A stretch of DNA of 64,000 bases from assembly GCA_963716235.1 (NCBI GenBank), contig CAVQTE010000010.1:186001-250000 (forward strand), in the 5' to 3' direction. The notes below the pieces were generated by a model. It had not been told where the DNA came from. It worked only from the letters and a program-made list of their open reading frames with translations, and searched no databases. Below are positions 15,863 through 24,908 of this stretch, piece by piece; positions within the stretch are counted from its first letter, which is position 1, and each line of letters begins with the position of its first letter. Source of the DNA: Sva-07 sp963716235 (GTDB lineage Bacteria; Actinomycetota; Acidimicrobiia; Acidimicrobiales; Ilumatobacteraceae). The position numbers and the translations under genes were made by a program.

Positions 15863-17614
15863 ATGACGTCAGATGTGCTCGCCGTGCCGGCGTCGTCCGA
15901 CGCGAAGACGACACTGAAGGAGCTGCGACGCACTCGTCAACGTCGCCGACTCGGCGAACTCGACTGGTACGACATCGTGTATCGCGTCTACCTGTTCGCC
16001 CTCGTCGGCCTCGTCGTGGTGGTGTGGGTCTCCGATGCGATCGACGGCGCGATCGGTGACTCGGTCGACACCGCGGATCTCCTCACACGTGGCCCTGCCG
16101 TGATCGGGTTGCTGGTGGTCGTTGCATTTGGCCTCGGGCTGCGCAGTGGCGCCGACGGCGGGCCGGTCTCGGTCGAGGTTGCCGACATTCGACACGTCCT
16201 GCTCGCTCCGATCTCGCAGCGTGCCTTCATGTTGCGGCCCATCGGTCAACGCCTCCGCGCCGCCGCCTTCGCCGTCGGGCTCACCGGCGCCGTGCTGGGT
16301 CAGCTGATCGCCACCGAGGTGGAGGGATCCCGCGCCGCGTGGGCCCTTGCGTGCGGCGCATTCGGTGCGATCGTCGGTTCGACGTTCATCTCGTCCGCTG
16401 TACTGAGCCACGCGCTTCGCGTTCCACGCTGGGCCGCGACGATCGTCGCCTCGATCGTGGTCGCCTGGCAAGCGGCCGTGGCGTGGGGTGTCTGGAACGA
16501 CAGCACCGACGGGCTGGCACGGGTCGGGCCGGGCAATCTCGCCGGCCGCCTCGCACTGTGGGGGATCAGCCAGCGTGGGATCGACCTCATCGCCATCGTC
16601 GTCGCCGTCTCGATGGCCGCCGCAGCGCTCGCGCTCGGCGGACGACTACGTCTCGAACCTCTCGCCCGACGCGGCGAACTCGTGTCACAGTTGCGCTTCG
16701 CGGCAACGGTCCAGGACCTGCGCACCGTGGTGCAGTTGCGCCGTCAGCTGCGCTCCGAATCGCTTCGCACGCGCCAGTGGGGACAGCGCCGTACACCGAC
16801 GCGACCCGCTGCCAACTCCGTCACACTGTCGCGACACGTCGCTCCGGCGCCGGGGCAGGCCCCGCCGATCGATCCAGTGGCGTCACACACGCCGAGTGTC
16901 GTGTGGAAACGAGGATCGCGGTCGCTGCGCCGATTGCCGCTCGCGCGACTCGTGCGCATCGCGATGCTCGCGGCGCTCGTCGGCGTCGGGGCGGAGCTCA
17001 CCTACGAGTCATCGCCACTCTTCGGGTTGTTGATGCTCGGCGCGTTGTTCCTCGTCGGCCTCGAGTGCCTCGAACCGCTGTCTCAAGAGGTCGACCGCCC
17101 CGACATCACCGATGGCTTCGGGATCGAACGGGGCTGGATCTACGCGAACCAACTCGTGGCGCCGGCCGTCTTCCTGGCCATCGTGTCGATGATCGGAGCG
17201 AGCGTCGCCTCGGCGATCGATCCGTCAGTTGCGCTCGGAGCATTCGCCGTTGCGATCCCGATGGCATGGGCAGGCGCCATGGGTGGAGTCGTGGTCACCG
17301 TGCTCGACGCTCCCACGCCACCGAGAACCACGACGCTGCTCGGCGCCCCGGCCGACTCCGAGACGAGTTTCGTTCCACCGGAGTTCGCCGGGTTCTCGAC
17401 GGTGTTCAAGGCGATGCTCCCCGTCGTCATCAGTGCCGTCGGCACCATTCCGGTGTTCGTCGCACGCTTCAGCGGCGACGCTGCCAGCGTGGGTCGCTCG
17501 ATCGTCGGGCTCGCGCTGTTCATCGCCGTCGTCGTGTTGTGGGTCCGGCGTCGAGACCCCTGGGGAATCAAGATCCGAACCTTCTTCGAAGAGGGACGTG
17601 CCGCGTCATCATGA
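15863..17614 (+). CDS. ABC transporter integral membrane subunit
   Basis: The 583-residue protein has many hydrophobic segments (from about residue 38 and continuing to near 570) with a basic middle loop (about 275-355, rich in Arg). I see no named motif. Its stop overlaps the ATG of the downstream ATPase (ATGA), which supports a permease role. Substrate and direction are unknown; the layout (one large permease, one ATPase, no binding protein) fits an exporter. Confidence 0.75.
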   Translation: MTSDVLAVPASSDAKTTLKELRRTRQRRRLGELDWYDIVYRVYLFALVGLVVVVWVSDAIDGAIGDSVDTADLLTRGPAVIGLLVVVAFGLGLRSGADGGPVSVEVADIRHVLLAPISQRAFMLRPIGQRLRAAAFAVGLTGAVLGQLIATEVEGSRAAWALACGAFGAIVGSTFISSAVLSHALRVPRWAATIVASIVVAWQAAVAWGVWNDSTDGLARVGPGNLAGRLALWGISQRGIDLIAIVVAVSMAAAALALGGRLRLEPLARRGELVSQLRFAATVQDLRTVVQLRRQLRSESLRTRQWGQRRTPTRPAANSVTLSRHVAPAPGQAPPIDPVASHTPSVVWKRGSRSLRRLPLARLVRIAMLAALVGVGAELTYESSPLFGLLMLGALFLVGLECLEPLSQEVDRPDITDGFGIERGWIYANQLVAPAVFLAIVSMIGASVASAIDPSVALGAFAVAIPMAWAGAMGGVVVTVLDAPTPPRTTTLLGAPADSETSFVPPEFAGFSTVFKAMLPVVISAVGTIPVFVARFSGDAASVGRSIVGLALFIAVVVLWVRRRDPWGIKIRTFFEEGRAASS

Positions 17615-18480
17615 ACCAACCATCCAACTCACGCTCGAACCGCCCGCAGTCGAAACGTCAGCGACCGTCGGCCAAAGCGTCAGCCAAGCAGCCGGGATCC
17701 AAGCAACCCGCCGCTGGTGCAGCCGGTCCATCGGCGCCACGAGCGAGCGGTAAACCGGACGCGAAAGCACCGGGCCCGACAGGGCCTCCCGCAGCCATCG
17801 AAGCCATCGGCATCGCCAAGTTCTACGGTGACGCGCCGGCGCTCGAACCGCTCGATCTACGTGTCGAGACCGGCCAACGCATCTCACTGATCGGTCACAA
17901 CGGCAGCGGCAAGACCACGCTGCTGCGGATGCTCGTGGGCATGCTGGAGCCGTCGGAAGGTTCGGCCACCGTCGTCGGCCACGCCGTGGGGTCGCTGGAG
18001 GCGAGGACGTCGATCTCGTATCTCGCCGACCAACCCGTCTTCTACGACGACCTCACCGTGTGGGAGCACCTCGAGTACATCGCTCGCCTCCACAGCACCG
18101 AGAACTGGGAGCAGCAGGCCGTCGACCTGGTCGACATGGTCGGCCTCACGCCCCGCATCGACGACCTCCCGATGACGTTCAGCCGCGGCCTCAAGCAGAA
18201 AGCGGCGATCGCCATGGCGTTCGTGCGGCCCTTCGACGTGATGCTGATCGACGAGCCGTTCGTCGGCCTCGATCGCACCGGACGCGAGGCCCTGCTCGAG
18301 CTTCTGGGGCTCGCACACCGAGACGGAGCCACCCTCGTGGTCGCCACCCACGAATTGTCGAGCGTCAAGGAGAGCAGCCGCTTGATCGCTCTGAGTGGTG
18401 GTCGATTGGTGTACGACGGCGACCCGTCCGAAGGTGACCTGGCGCGTCTCACGGAGGGCGTCACGACCGAGTCGGACTGA
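17611..18480 (+). CDS. ABC transporter ATP-binding subunit
   Basis: The 289-residue protein starts with an unusual 60-residue Ser/Lys/Pro/Ala-rich basic tail (RSNRPQSKRQRPSAKASAK), then a standard nucleotide-binding domain. Walker A is GHNGSGKTT, the Q-loop region is ISYLADQPV, and the signature is degenerate (FSRGLKQKAAIAM instead of LSGGQ). Walker B is VMLIDEPFVGLD and the switch His is in VATHELSS. This signature variant is typical of export-type ATPases such as those of bacitracin- or antibiotic-resistance groups. The basic tail may contact membrane lipids or nucleic acid. Translation is coupled to the permease. Confidence 0.85.
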   Translation: MNQPSNSRSNRPQSKRQRPSAKASAKQPGSKQPAAGAAGPSAPRASGKPDAKAPGPTGPPAAIEAIGIAKFYGDAPALEPLDLRVETGQRISLIGHNGSGKTTLLRMLVGMLEPSEGSATVVGHAVGSLEARTSISYLADQPVFYDDLTVWEHLEYIARLHSTENWEQQAVDLVDMVGLTPRIDDLPMTFSRGLKQKAAIAMAFVRPFDVMLIDEPFVGLDRTGREALLELLGLAHRDGATLVVATHELSSVKESSRLIALSGGRLVYDGDPSEGDLARLTEGVTTESD

Positions 18481-18542
18481 GTTCGAAGACTTGACGGGAA
18501 GAGAACAGTGACTGGGTCGCTCGTGGTCTAACATCACCTGCC

Positions 18543-19172
18543 ATGCAGGAGTTCTCTTCGGTCACCGCCTCGTCCTATGACGCCGATTCGCTCACCCCGT
18601 TGCTGAATGAGAAGGCAGCCGAGGGGTGGGACGTCGTCTCGATCGTCTCGGCCGGCACGAACATCGTGGCATACCTCAGTCGTGAGTCCGGTGAACTCGA
18701 CATGATCGAAGAAGCGGCACTCGAGGTCGCCGTCGAAGAGGCCATCGTCGAAGAAGCCGCAGCGGAAGTCGCGATCGAAGAGGCCATCGTCGAAGAAGCG
18801 GCATTCGAGGTCGCCGTCGAGGAGGCCATCGTCGAGGAGGCCATCGTCGAAGAGGCCATCGTTGAAGAAGCCGCAGCAGAAGTCTCCGAACCGGCCGGCT
18901 GGGCAGCCGCACCGGAGGAGACAGTTGCGCCCGCCGACGATTCGATTGCCGGCCTCGCCGCTCAGGTGGACGAGACCGAAGCGGCACCGGTTCTCGCCGC
19001 TGCGACACCCGCCGCCGCTCCGGAGCCTGCACCCGCCCCCGAGCCAGCCGTTCCCGCTGGTTGGTACGCGGACCCGTCGGGCAGGTACGAGCTGCGGTAC
19101 TGGGATGGCGCCGCCTGGACCGAGCACGTTTCTCGCGCCGGCCAGCAGTTCACCGACCCGCCGGTCGCCTGA
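18543..19172 (+). CDS. DUF2510 protein with Glu/Ala repeat region
   Basis: The 209-residue protein has an N-terminal DUF4177-like segment (about 10-45, with LTPLLNEKAAEGWDVVSIV). A highly acidic repeat follows (about 50-115) built from VEEAIVEEA-type units, then an Ala/Pro/Glu linker. A DUF2510 domain closes the protein (about 170-200, GWYADPSGRYELRYWDG then WTEHV). DUF2510 is usually found in actinobacterial membrane or envelope proteins and is thought to bind at the membrane surface. No membrane segment is seen here. The repeat predicts a charged helix or coiled coil and may vary in length between strains. Confidence 0.75.
   Translation: MQEFSSVTASSYDADSLTPLLNEKAAEGWDVVSIVSAGTNIVAYLSRESGELDMIEEAALEVAVEEAIVEEAAAEVAIEEAIVEEAAFEVAVEEAIVEEAIVEEAIVEEAAAEVSEPAGWAAAPEETVAPADDSIAGLAAQVDETEAAPVLAAATPAAAPEPAPAPEPAVPAGWYADPSGRYELRYWDGAAWTEHVSRAGQQFTDPPVA
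18712..18888 (+). repeat. In-frame tandem repeat encoding Glu/Ala units
   Basis: Imperfect units of 9 to 27 bases around GAGGCCATCGTCGAAGAAG repeat across this stretch. Each encodes variants of VEEAIVEEA. Synonymous changes between copies show that the protein pattern is kept while DNA identity drifts. Confidence 0.75.
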
Positions 19173-19202
19173 TCACAGCGTCGGCCCAACCGGCCTGACA
19201 CC

Positions 19203-20750
19203 ATGCGCGCCACGTCGATCGGCCATGCGGGCATACTCGTCGAGACCGATGCCGGCTCGATCCTGTGTGACCCCTGGTTCGTCCCTGCATTCTTCGGTTC
19301 ATGGTTCGTGTTCCCGCGCAACGACCAGTTGGGCGACGACCTACGCGAGCGAATCGAACGCGCCGACTTCCTGTACATCTCCCATCTGCACGGTGACCAC
19401 CACGACGAGCCCTGGCTGCGCGAGCACCTCCGGCGTGACATCCCGATCCTGCTTCCCGGGTTTCCGACCCGCGAACAGCAACGGACCCTGCAGGCACTCG
19501 GCTTCACCGAGTTCATCCGAACGGTCGACACCGAGGAACTCGAGATCGCACCGGGGTTGACGGTGGCCATTCACGTCGAGACATCGATCACCGATGGCCC
19601 CGGTGGTGATTCGGCCCTGGTGGTCTCCGACGGCACGTCGATCCTCGTCAACCAGAACGACTGTCGTACCAACGACCTTGCGCAACTCCGATCGCACGGC
19701 CCCGTCGACCTGCACTGGCTCCAGTTCTCGGGCGCCATCTGGTACCCGATGGTGTACGAGATGCCCGAGGCCGACAAACGCATGCTCTGCGAGGCGAAGG
19801 TCGATGCTCAATTCGCCCGAGCGATGCGCTACGTCGAGAACATCGACGCCCGATACGTCGTACCGAGCGCCGGACCGCCGGCGTTTCTCGACGACGACCT
19901 GTTCGCCCTGAACATGATCGATGGCGATGAACTGAGCATCTTCCCCGATCAGACCGCATTCCTCGCCCGCCTCGCAGCAGTGGGGCGCAACGGCATCATG
20001 AACATCCCGGGCACGACGATCGACATCGGTCCCGACTCGATCGAGGTGACGCATCCCGTGGCCGACGTCGAGGCGATCTTCGTCGACAAGCGTTCGTATC
20101 TGATGCAGTACCAGGCCGACTGGAAGCCGTGGCTCGACGACCTCAAGGCCTCGTGGAACCCACCCAGCACCGATCTGCTCGCCACGCTCAAGGAGTGGTG
20201 GGAGCCACTCCTGGAGATGGCGCCCGCATTGCGAACGCAGGTGGGATCGAACGTGCTGCTGCGCGCGGGCGACCTGTCGATCCTGATCGACTTTCCAGCG
20301 GGTGAGGTGCGGTTGCACGACGGCGAGGACTATGCGTTCCGGTTCGACATTCCCCGTGAACTCGTCGAGACCGTGGTTGCGCAACGCGCCGTCGACTGGA
20401 GCAACTCGTTGCTGCTGTCGTGTCGGTTCACCGCGTGGCGCGCCGGTGAGTTCAACGAGTACGTCTACAACTTCCTGAAGTCGTTGTCACGTGAGCGGAT
20501 GCGACGTACCGAGGCCGAGGTGGTGCGCAAGCTCACACCCGCCGCCGAACTTGCCGACGAACCCGACATCCGCATCGGCGACTACATCGTCCAACGGCGC
20601 TGCCCCCACCGCAATGCCGATCTCGCCGCGTTCGGCGAGATCGACGGCTGCGAGTTCGTCTGCACCCTGCACGGGTGGCGGTTCGACCTCGAAACCGGCC
20701 GCAACAAGACCGCCTCCGACCAGCCGATCCGTATCCGTCGCGCCGACTGA
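19203..20750 (+). CDS. namH: UDP-N-acetylmuramate hydroxylase-like protein (MBL + Rieske)
   Basis: The 515-residue protein joins an N-terminal metallo-beta-lactamase fold (about 1-230, with SHLHGDHHDEPWL) to a C-terminal Rieske [2Fe-2S] domain (about 450-505, with QRRCPHRNADL and CTLHGWRFD, the Cys-X-His and Cys-X2-His ligands). Length and domain order match mycobacterial NamH, which hydroxylates UDP-MurNAc to the N-glycolyl form and raises lysozyme resistance. AFFGSWFVFPRND also fits the sialic-acid-hydroxylase superfamily. The assignment is by domain order and length; substrate is inferred. The gene follows the DUF2510 gene by 30 bases. Confidence 0.75.
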   Translation: MRATSIGHAGILVETDAGSILCDPWFVPAFFGSWFVFPRNDQLGDDLRERIERADFLYISHLHGDHHDEPWLREHLRRDIPILLPGFPTREQQRTLQALGFTEFIRTVDTEELEIAPGLTVAIHVETSITDGPGGDSALVVSDGTSILVNQNDCRTNDLAQLRSHGPVDLHWLQFSGAIWYPMVYEMPEADKRMLCEAKVDAQFARAMRYVENIDARYVVPSAGPPAFLDDDLFALNMIDGDELSIFPDQTAFLARLAAVGRNGIMNIPGTTIDIGPDSIEVTHPVADVEAIFVDKRSYLMQYQADWKPWLDDLKASWNPPSTDLLATLKEWWEPLLEMAPALRTQVGSNVLLRAGDLSILIDFPAGEVRLHDGEDYAFRFDIPRELVETVVAQRAVDWSNSLLLSCRFTAWRAGEFNEYVYNFLKSLSRERMRRTEAEVVRKLTPAAELADEPDIRIGDYIVQRRCPHRNADLAAFGEIDGCEFVCTLHGWRFDLETGRNKTASDQPIRIRRAD

Positions 20751-20765
20751 TCGCCCACCCTTGCT

Positions 20766-20815
20766 GTTTGCGTAACTGTTCTGTTGGGCCGGGTCAACGG
20801 AACTGCAACGCAAAC
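20766..20815. repeat. Dispersed palindromic repeat, copy 1 (bidirectional terminator)
   Basis: Imperfect 21-base arms (20766-20786 and 20795-20815), outer end GTTTGCGT and inner end GTTG, with an 8-base loop. It lies between the convergent ends of namH and lacZ. A related palindrome occurs at 56915-56963, also between convergent genes. Confidence 0.7.
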
Positions 20816-20843
20816 GATGACCGGTGGAGTGACGGGCTCGATT

Positions 20844-23822
20844 TCAGCGAACGGAGAGTCGATAGCTGAACCGGTACGTACCTCGGCTGATCCGGTAGCG
20901 CTCGAGCACGTCGGGCCCGCAGCTGGCCGTACCGAGGCCGCGATGAGCGACGTCGGCGTGCACCACGAGTGTTCCACGCGGCCGAAGGTCGGTCTCGTGT
21001 CCCGCAGCGTAGAGATCCTGCGCAGTGAACCGGGTCGCCGACACATGCATCACGGTCGGATCGAGTACGTCGAGGCGCAGAGTTGCGTCGCCCGACATGA
21101 ACTCGAACCACCGGCAATCGGTGCGTAGACCGAACTCCTGCGGGACGAGATATGGCGACTCGTCGATCCCCGCCTCCCAGAGGCCGAGGAGCGCTCCACG
21201 GTTGCGGTCCGGATAGTTCTCCAGCGGCCCGCGCCCGTACCAACGCACCCGATCGAATCCGGGTGCCAGCTCGAAGCTGACGCCGACACGGGGAAGACCA
21301 TCGAGTTCGACGGCCACTTCATGGGTGTGCACCTGCGAACCGTCGTCGAGTGTCTCGACGGCGTGGGTGTGCGCCACGAGTTCGTCGGCCGGCAGCCGAT
21401 CGACACCGGCACGGCGCCACTGCGCCAGCGTCTTGGCCCCCACACCGAACGCCTGGCCGAGATCGGCCAACAGCTTCAACCCGTCGTTGTCGACCGGCGC
21501 CCGGAACACCGACAACTCCGGCCCTCCCCCCTCCCCGAAAAATGCGCTGGAAAGTGCGCTGGATGCACGATTCGCCGCACGTTTCGGGGCGCTGGCGTCG
21601 TCGTTCCGAAATGTGCGGCGAAATGTGCCCCCAGCGACCGAATCCCCGCATATTTCGGATTGGGGTGATGGTGACGGGAGGGGGAGTTGGTCCCAGGCGA
21701 CGAGGTGACCGCGTGGGGACCAGGGAGTGGCGCGCCGCTGCGACCAGCGGATGGTGAGGTGAACGTCGGACGCGTCGGGGATGGTGCACGGCAGGCCGAT
21801 TCGCACGGTGGTCGATGGCCGCACCTCGCCGACGTCGAGATCACCGACGTCGATGGTCGAACCCGCCACCAGCAGTTCCCATGTGGCGCGAAGGTCGGCG
21901 AGATCGGTGAAGCTGCGACGGTTGCTGATCGTCAGCATCCCATCGTCGAGGGCCACCACAACGGGCCGGTGCACCCATGCCACCTCCTGCATCGCAGGAT
22001 GCGGATGGAGATCGGCCGACATCAGACCGTCGGCGACGAAATTGCCGTCGTTGGGCTCGTCGCCGAACTGACCGCCATAGGCGAACCCTCGCCTGCCGTT
22101 CGGAAGTCGGGCGAGCAGCCCGTGGTCCTTCCACTCCCAGATGAAGCCACCCTGCAGGCCCGGCGTCGACGTGATCACGTCCCAGTAGTCGGCGAGCGAC
22201 CCGTTCGAGTTGCCCATCGCGTGGCTGTACTCGCACATGATGAGCGGCCGATCACCGAGGCCACGGCGCCCGTACTCCTCGATGGCATCGATCGTCGGGT
22301 ACATCGGGCACACGATGTCGCTGGAGGCGAGCCCGCCGTCGACCCACCCTCGGTGGAAGACCGCACCCTCGTAGTGCAGCGGACGCGACGGATCGGTCCG
22401 ACGGATCCAGCCGGCCAGTGCGTCGTGGTTGGCGCCGTAGCCCGACTCGTTGCCAAGCGACCACATGATCACGCTCGGGTGGTTGCGATCACGCTCGACC
22501 ATTCGCGCCCCGCGTGACAGCCAGGTCGACCGGTACCGAGCGTCGTGGCACAGGCTGGTGTTGTAGGCGTGGCTCTCGATGTTGGCCTCGTCGACGACGT
22601 ACATGCCGATCTCGTCGCAGAGATCGAGAAAGCGCGGGTCGTTCGGATAATGCGAACAACGCACGGCCGTGATGTTGTGACGCCGCATGGCGAACAGGTC
22701 GTCGCGCATGTCGTCGACGGTGACCGCCTTGCCCCGCACGGGATGATGGTCGTGACGGTTCACACCGAAGATCCAGATCGGTCGGCCGTTGACGAGCAAC
22801 TGTCGATTGCGAACCTCGACGCTGCGGAACCCGACCAACTGCTGATGAACCTCGACGACGGCTCCGTCGGGATCGATCAGTTCGGCGATCACGCTGTAGC
22901 GCGTCGGCGACTCGGCCGACCACACATCGACGTCGGCGACCTCGAAGCGCGCGGTCGCCCGATGCCCACTGAACGCATACGGCGTCGAGAAGGAATGCGG
23001 CACATTGCTCGTCACAGAGCGGGCGACCCTGCGACCCCGCAATGTCTCGAGCCCGAAGCGCACCTTCCAACCGGCTGCTGGGGGCTGCAGGCCTCCGACA
23101 GTCGCACTCACCGCGAGGGTGCCGGTCGTGTCGCGCAGCCCGGCATCGCAGACCAACGACGTGAGATTGATCGGTGTCCTCGCCTCGAGGTACACCTCAC
23201 GGTGCAGCCCGGCCATCCACCACTGGTCCTGGTCTTCCACGTAACTGTGAGCACTCCAACGGATCACGACGATCGCCACATCGTTCAGCCCGGAGTGCAC
23301 GAAGGCGGTCACGTCGTACTCGCTCGCCAGTCGGCTGTCGGTGCCGTACCCGACGAACTGACCGTTGACATAGACCGCGTGCACGCTCTCGGCACCGCCG
23401 ATGTGGATCACGACCTGGCGACCGTTCCACCGTGTCGGCACCGTCACCTGGCGGCGATAGACGCCCGTCGGATTCCTGTCCGGAAGTCGCGGTGGCGGGC
23501 CATCGAACGGCATCCGTACGTTCGTGTACTGCGGATGGTCGTCGACACCCTGCAGCGTCCAGTTGCCCGGCACGTTCACCTTCGTCCACGAACGAGTGCC
23601 GGGTGGGCGTTCGATGGCAGCCGCAGTCACCTCGTCGGGGGTGTCGAACAGGCGGAAGTCCCAGCGGCCGCCGAGTGACCGCCGCCAGACCGAGGCATGG
23701 TCAGCTGATCTCGCGTGTTCGACCGAGTCGAGGGCAACCGTTGGCGCACGCATGTCGAGCCGGCCGAGCGACACGACGTGCGGGTCGGCCCAGGGGCGGA
23801 TGGCTCCGATGGTCGGCAGCAT
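20844..23822 (-). CDS. lacZ: Glycoside hydrolase family 2 beta-galactosidase
   Basis: The 992-residue protein follows the LacZ five-domain plan: a jelly-roll sugar-binding domain (about 50-215), an immunoglobulin-like domain, and a TIM barrel with the acid/base Glu459 in WSLGNESGYG and the nucleophile Glu531 in MCEYSHAMGN. A fourth domain and a large C-terminal beta-sandwich (FRAPVDNDG onward) follow. Residues about 720-768 are anomalous. They are low-complexity and encoded by a palindromic DNA repeat that replaces the strands normally linking the last two domains, so activity is uncertain. It probably hydrolyses terminal beta-galactosides. No sugar transporter or regulator adjoins it. Confidence 0.88.
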   Translation of the reverse strand: MLPTIGAIRPWADPHVVSLGRLDMRAPTVALDSVEHARSADHASVWRRSLGGRWDFRLFDTPDEVTAAAIERPPGTRSWTKVNVPGNWTLQGVDDHPQYTNVRMPFDGPPPRLPDRNPTGVYRRQVTVPTRWNGRQVVIHIGGAESVHAVYVNGQFVGYGTDSRLASEYDVTAFVHSGLNDVAIVVIRWSAHSYVEDQDQWWMAGLHREVYLEARTPINLTSLVCDAGLRDTTGTLAVSATVGGLQPPAAGWKVRFGLETLRGRRVARSVTSNVPHSFSTPYAFSGHRATARFEVADVDVWSAESPTRYSVIAELIDPDGAVVEVHQQLVGFRSVEVRNRQLLVNGRPIWIFGVNRHDHHPVRGKAVTVDDMRDDLFAMRRHNITAVRCSHYPNDPRFLDLCDEIGMYVVDEANIESHAYNTSLCHDARYRSTWLSRGARMVERDRNHPSVIMWSLGNESGYGANHDALAGWIRRTDPSRPLHYEGAVFHRGWVDGGLASSDIVCPMYPTIDAIEEYGRRGLGDRPLIMCEYSHAMGNSNGSLADYWDVITSTPGLQGGFIWEWKDHGLLARLPNGRRGFAYGGQFGDEPNDGNFVADGLMSADLHPHPAMQEVAWVHRPVVVALDDGMLTISNRRSFTDLADLRATWELLVAGSTIDVGDLDVGEVRPSTTVRIGLPCTIPDASDVHLTIRWSQRRATPWSPRGHLVAWDQLPLPSPSPQSEICGDSVAGGTFRRTFRNDDASAPKRAANRASSALSSAFFGEGGGPELSVFRAPVDNDGLKLLADLGQAFGVGAKTLAQWRRAGVDRLPADELVAHTHAVETLDDGSQVHTHEVAVELDGLPRVGVSFELAPGFDRVRWYGRGPLENYPDRNRGALLGLWEAGIDESPYLVPQEFGLRTDCRWFEFMSGDATLRLDVLDPTVMHVSATRFTAQDLYAAGHETDLRPRGTLVVHADVAHRGLGTASCGPDVLERYRISRGTYRFSYRLSVR
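21535..21658. repeat. Nested palindromic repeat element inside lacZ
   Basis: Inner arms 21571-21587 and 21606-21622 (17 bp, one mismatch) and outer arms 21535-21547 and 21646-21658 share the unit CCGAAATGTGC or its complement. The element is translated in frame within lacZ. Its right end (ATTTCGGATTGGGG) resembles the edge of the hairpin at 59246-59296. Confidence 0.7.
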
Positions 23823-23876
23823 CGCGGGAGTTTCCCAGAACGACTCGGGTCGCCGACAATCGGTCGACGGAGCGGT

Positions 23877-24794
23877 TCAGCCGCCGTGGACCCAGACCGG
23901 AGTGCGCAGCGGCATGATGCCGCTCTCCCAGATCCAGTCCATTGCCGGAACACTGACCCGCACACATCCGTGCGAAGCCGGGTAGTTCGGAATGCTGTTG
24001 GAGCCGTGGACGGCCACCCCACCGACGAAGTACTTCGGTCGGTAGATCTCACCCAGGTCACCTTCCCACCAGCCCTCGGGTCGTTCACGGGTGACCTCGT
24101 GCAATCCGTCGGGGGTCAGCGACACGCCCGTGATCACTTCACCGGGGGTGTTCTTGTCTTCCTCGGTGTATTCCTCACCGTTGCCGGTGGAGGTGTTCAG
24201 GATCCACGCGGTCGTGTCGTCGATCACGAAGAACAGCAGCTGTTTGGACTTGTCGACCTCGATGAGCGTGCCGGAGTTGGCGCGTGCAACCGGACGCGCC
24301 GTCATCGCCGACAAGGCGTCTGCGGTTGCCTGGTCGACCTTGCCGCTCGCGTCGAGCGCCATGTACTTCTGGAAGGCCATGACGGCCTGCTTGGTGGTGA
24401 GCCCGTAGCCGCCGTCCGCCCCGGACAGCCAGAAGCCCAACTCCAGCAGGCGCATCTGGACTCGAGCGGTGTCGGCGCCGCTGCCCCCGCCGACCGCCCG
24501 GAGCGGTTCGACGAGCGGCGCGACGAGGATCGGTGCCAGCGTGGTGGTCGGCGCCAAGGTAGTGGTCACCTCGGTGGTCTCGGGCGGCGACACCTCGGTC
24601 GTGGTCGGTGCCTCGGTCGTAGTCGAAGCGAGTGTCGTGGTGGGCGCCGGCACCTCGGTCGTGGACGTGAGTGCGGCGCTCGCCCCGTCGCCGCCGGAAC
24701 CGCTCGTGACCGCGGTCGAGCAGCCGACGAGCGCGACGGATCCGAACACCACGAGGGTGCCGATCAGTGCGCGACGCCGTTGCTCAACCACCAC
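23877..24794 (-). CDS. L,D-transpeptidase with peptidoglycan-binding domain
   Basis: The 305-residue lipoprotein (lipobox LVGC at Cys25) has a Thr/Pro-rich wall-spanning linker (about 45-90), a PG-binding-1 domain (about 107-160, VQMRLLELGFWLSGADGGYG) and a YkuD catalytic domain (about 175-303). The active-site motif ASHGCVRVS places the nucleophile at Cys277 with the upstream HGSNSIPN His. It would form 3-3 cross-links in peptidoglycan or attach proteins to it, complementing the PbpA-type D,D-transpeptidase further along. It is monocistronic and ends 54 bases before the lacZ start. Confidence 0.9.
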   Translation of the reverse strand: MVVEQRRRALIGTLVVFGSVALVGCSTAVTSGSGGDGASAALTSTTEVPAPTTTLASTTTEAPTTTEVSPPETTEVTTTLAPTTTLAPILVAPLVEPLRAVGGGSGADTARVQMRLLELGFWLSGADGGYGLTTKQAVMAFQKYMALDASGKVDQATADALSAMTARPVARANSGTLIEVDKSKQLLFFVIDDTTAWILNTSTGNGEEYTEEDKNTPGEVITGVSLTPDGLHEVTRERPEGWWEGDLGEIYRPKYFVGGVAVHGSNSIPNYPASHGCVRVSVPAMDWIWESGIMPLRTPVWVHGG

Positions 24795-24908
24795 AGAACG
24801 TGAGGATAACGGTCAAGTCGCTCGGCGTGTCGGCACCTGCTCGATGTTCACCGCATCGTTCGATCTCGGGCGGCGGAAGCGCCCGGAAATGTCACCGATC
24901 CGGCGCCA

